5,061 nucleotides of DNA from Propionibacteriaceae bacterium. Lineage in GTDB: Bacteria; Actinomycetota; Actinomycetes; Propionibacteriales; Propionibacteriaceae. The stretch spans positions 1 through 5,061 of the forward strand of contig JAISTI010000163.1 of assembly GCA_031272685.1 (NCBI GenBank), written 5' to 3'. Of this stretch, positions 4,419 to 5,061 are shown one piece after another. Position 1 is the stretch's first letter; each line of letters begins with the position of its first letter. A program made the position numbers and the translations under genes. The notes under the pieces were generated by a model that was given only the letters and a program-made list of their open reading frames with translations, made no database searches and had not been told where the DNA came from.

Positions 4419-5061
4419 AACTGCTCGCGGACTTGCTTGCGCAGCACCTTGCCGAGCATCGACTTGGGGAACTCCGGCAGCGCCACCACCAGCCGGGGCA
4501 CCTTATAGGCGGCCAGGCGTTCGCGGCAGAAGGCCCGCAGCTCGTCTTCGTCGATGCGCACCCCTTCGGCCATCACCACGGCGGCGGCGACCTTCTCGCC
4601 GCCCTTCTCCAGCGGCAGGCCGACGACAGCGGCGTCCACCACATTCGGGTGGGCGCGCAGCACCGCTTCCACCTCGGACGGCGAGACGTTGAAGCCGCCG
4701 GTGATGATCAGCTCTTTCACCCGGTCTACCAAGGTGACGAACCCGTCTTCGTCTTCTTCGACGAGGTCGCCGGTGCGCAGCCAGCCGCCGGGCAGCAGCG
4801 TGCGCTCCGTCTCGTCCGGGTTGTTCCAATACCCTTGGAAGACCTGCGGGCCTTTGATCAGCAGCTCGCCGCGCTCCCCGCGCTGAACCTGCGTCTGCGG
4901 GTCGTCGGGATCGACCACCTTCATCCAGGTGGACGGGAACGGGATGCCGATGGTGCCGGTGCGGCGGGTGGCGTAGAAGGGGTTGCCGGTGCAGATCGGG
5001 GAGGCTTCCGTCATGCCGTAGCCTTCCACCAGCAGGCCGCCGGAAATGCTCTCCCAGCGCT
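4406..5061 (-). CDS. Fatty-acyl-CoA ligase / AMP-binding enzyme, C-terminal part
   Basis: About 217 C-terminal residues are present; the N-terminal part, including the P-loop-like motif, lies beyond the right edge. The enzyme activates a carboxylic acid, probably a fatty acid, as an acyl-adenylate and transfers it to CoA. ANL-superfamily motifs are intact: LLVEGYGMTEASP (A5; YGMTE at 5020-5006), GWLRTGD (A7; 4786-4766) and DRVKELIITGGFNVSPSEVE (A8 hinge, from 4726). PKSMLGKVLRK carries the expected catalytic lysine (A10; codon 4450-4448). The phrases RGERGELLIKGPQVFQGYWN and GGFNVSPSEVE are typical of FadD long-chain-fatty-acid-CoA ligases, so that is the preferred subtype; the acyl-binding region is outside the window and chain length cannot be judged. 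The frame is open across the right edge, so the GTG at 5029 is an internal Val codon, not a start. The gene converges on the propeller gene with 52 bp between stops and belongs to a separate transcription unit. Confidence 0.92.
   Translation of the reverse strand, partial: RWESISGGLLVEGYGMTEASPICTGNPFYATRRTGTIGIPFPSTWMKVVDPDDPQTQVQRGERGELLIKGPQVFQGYWNNPDETERTLLPGGWLRTGDLVEEDEDGFVTLVDRVKELIITGGFNVSPSEVEAVLRAHPNVVDAAVVGLPLEKGGEKVAAAVVMAEGVRIDEDELRAFCRERLAAYKVPRLVVALPEFPKSMLGKVLRKQVREQLLSQ

Noticed and set aside
4747..4765. Repeated CTTCGT/CTTCTT units
   Set aside because: They encode an acidic Glu/Asp stretch after the A7 motif of the ligase, so codon choice explains the repetition.

Overview
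The window looks like chromosomal DNA from a high-G+C actinomycete (Actinomycetota). Three things point there. G/C dominates third codon positions. The CCA-adding enzyme has the actinobacterial form with a C-terminal HD domain. A divergent secreted-protein start next to it fits the DUF6049 gene that sits beside this enzyme in many actinobacteria. I cannot name the genus. There is no sign of phage, plasmid, insertion sequence, CRISPR array, tRNA or rRNA.

Layout. On the minus strand at the left edge (1-182) is the N-terminus of an exported protein, probably DUF6049 family. A 74-bp divergent spacer (183-256) follows, with a -10-like hexamer facing each way and a perfect 14-bp dyad. Next comes cca (257-1690), a tRNA nucleotidyltransferase, and 31 bp later an MFS exporter of the MFS_3/EntS-like type (1722-3050). 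A 100-bp intergenic region (3051-3150) leads to a secreted seven-bladed beta-propeller protein of unknown function (3151-4353). This gene converges on the C-terminal part of a fatty-acyl-CoA ligase (AMP-binding, FadD-like) on the minus strand (4406 to beyond 5061), with 52 bp and two small hairpins between them.

The genes do not form an obvious single pathway. cca is housekeeping (tRNA 3' end maturation), the MFS protein is a generic exporter, and the ligase belongs to lipid metabolism. The most interesting stretch is 3064-3151, upstream of the propeller gene. It holds an exact GGAAT-N18-GTT match to the SigR/SigH-type ECF promoter consensus. A well-placed ribosome binding site and a 12-codon open reading frame (MSRHPHRDVWKE) follow. 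The stop codon of that small frame overlaps the propeller start by one base (TAATG). An 8-bp RNA stem-loop begins at the small frame's own start codon. Together this looks like a stress-inducible, translationally coupled leader-peptide arrangement controlling an exported propeller protein. It is inferred from sequence only.

A second theme is leaderless expression. The DUF6049-like gene and cca each show TAnnnT, then exactly six bases, then GTG. The MFS gene shows TAGACT nine bases before ATG with no Shine-Dalgarno sequence. The propeller gene and its leader peptide instead carry clear purine-rich ribosome binding sites.
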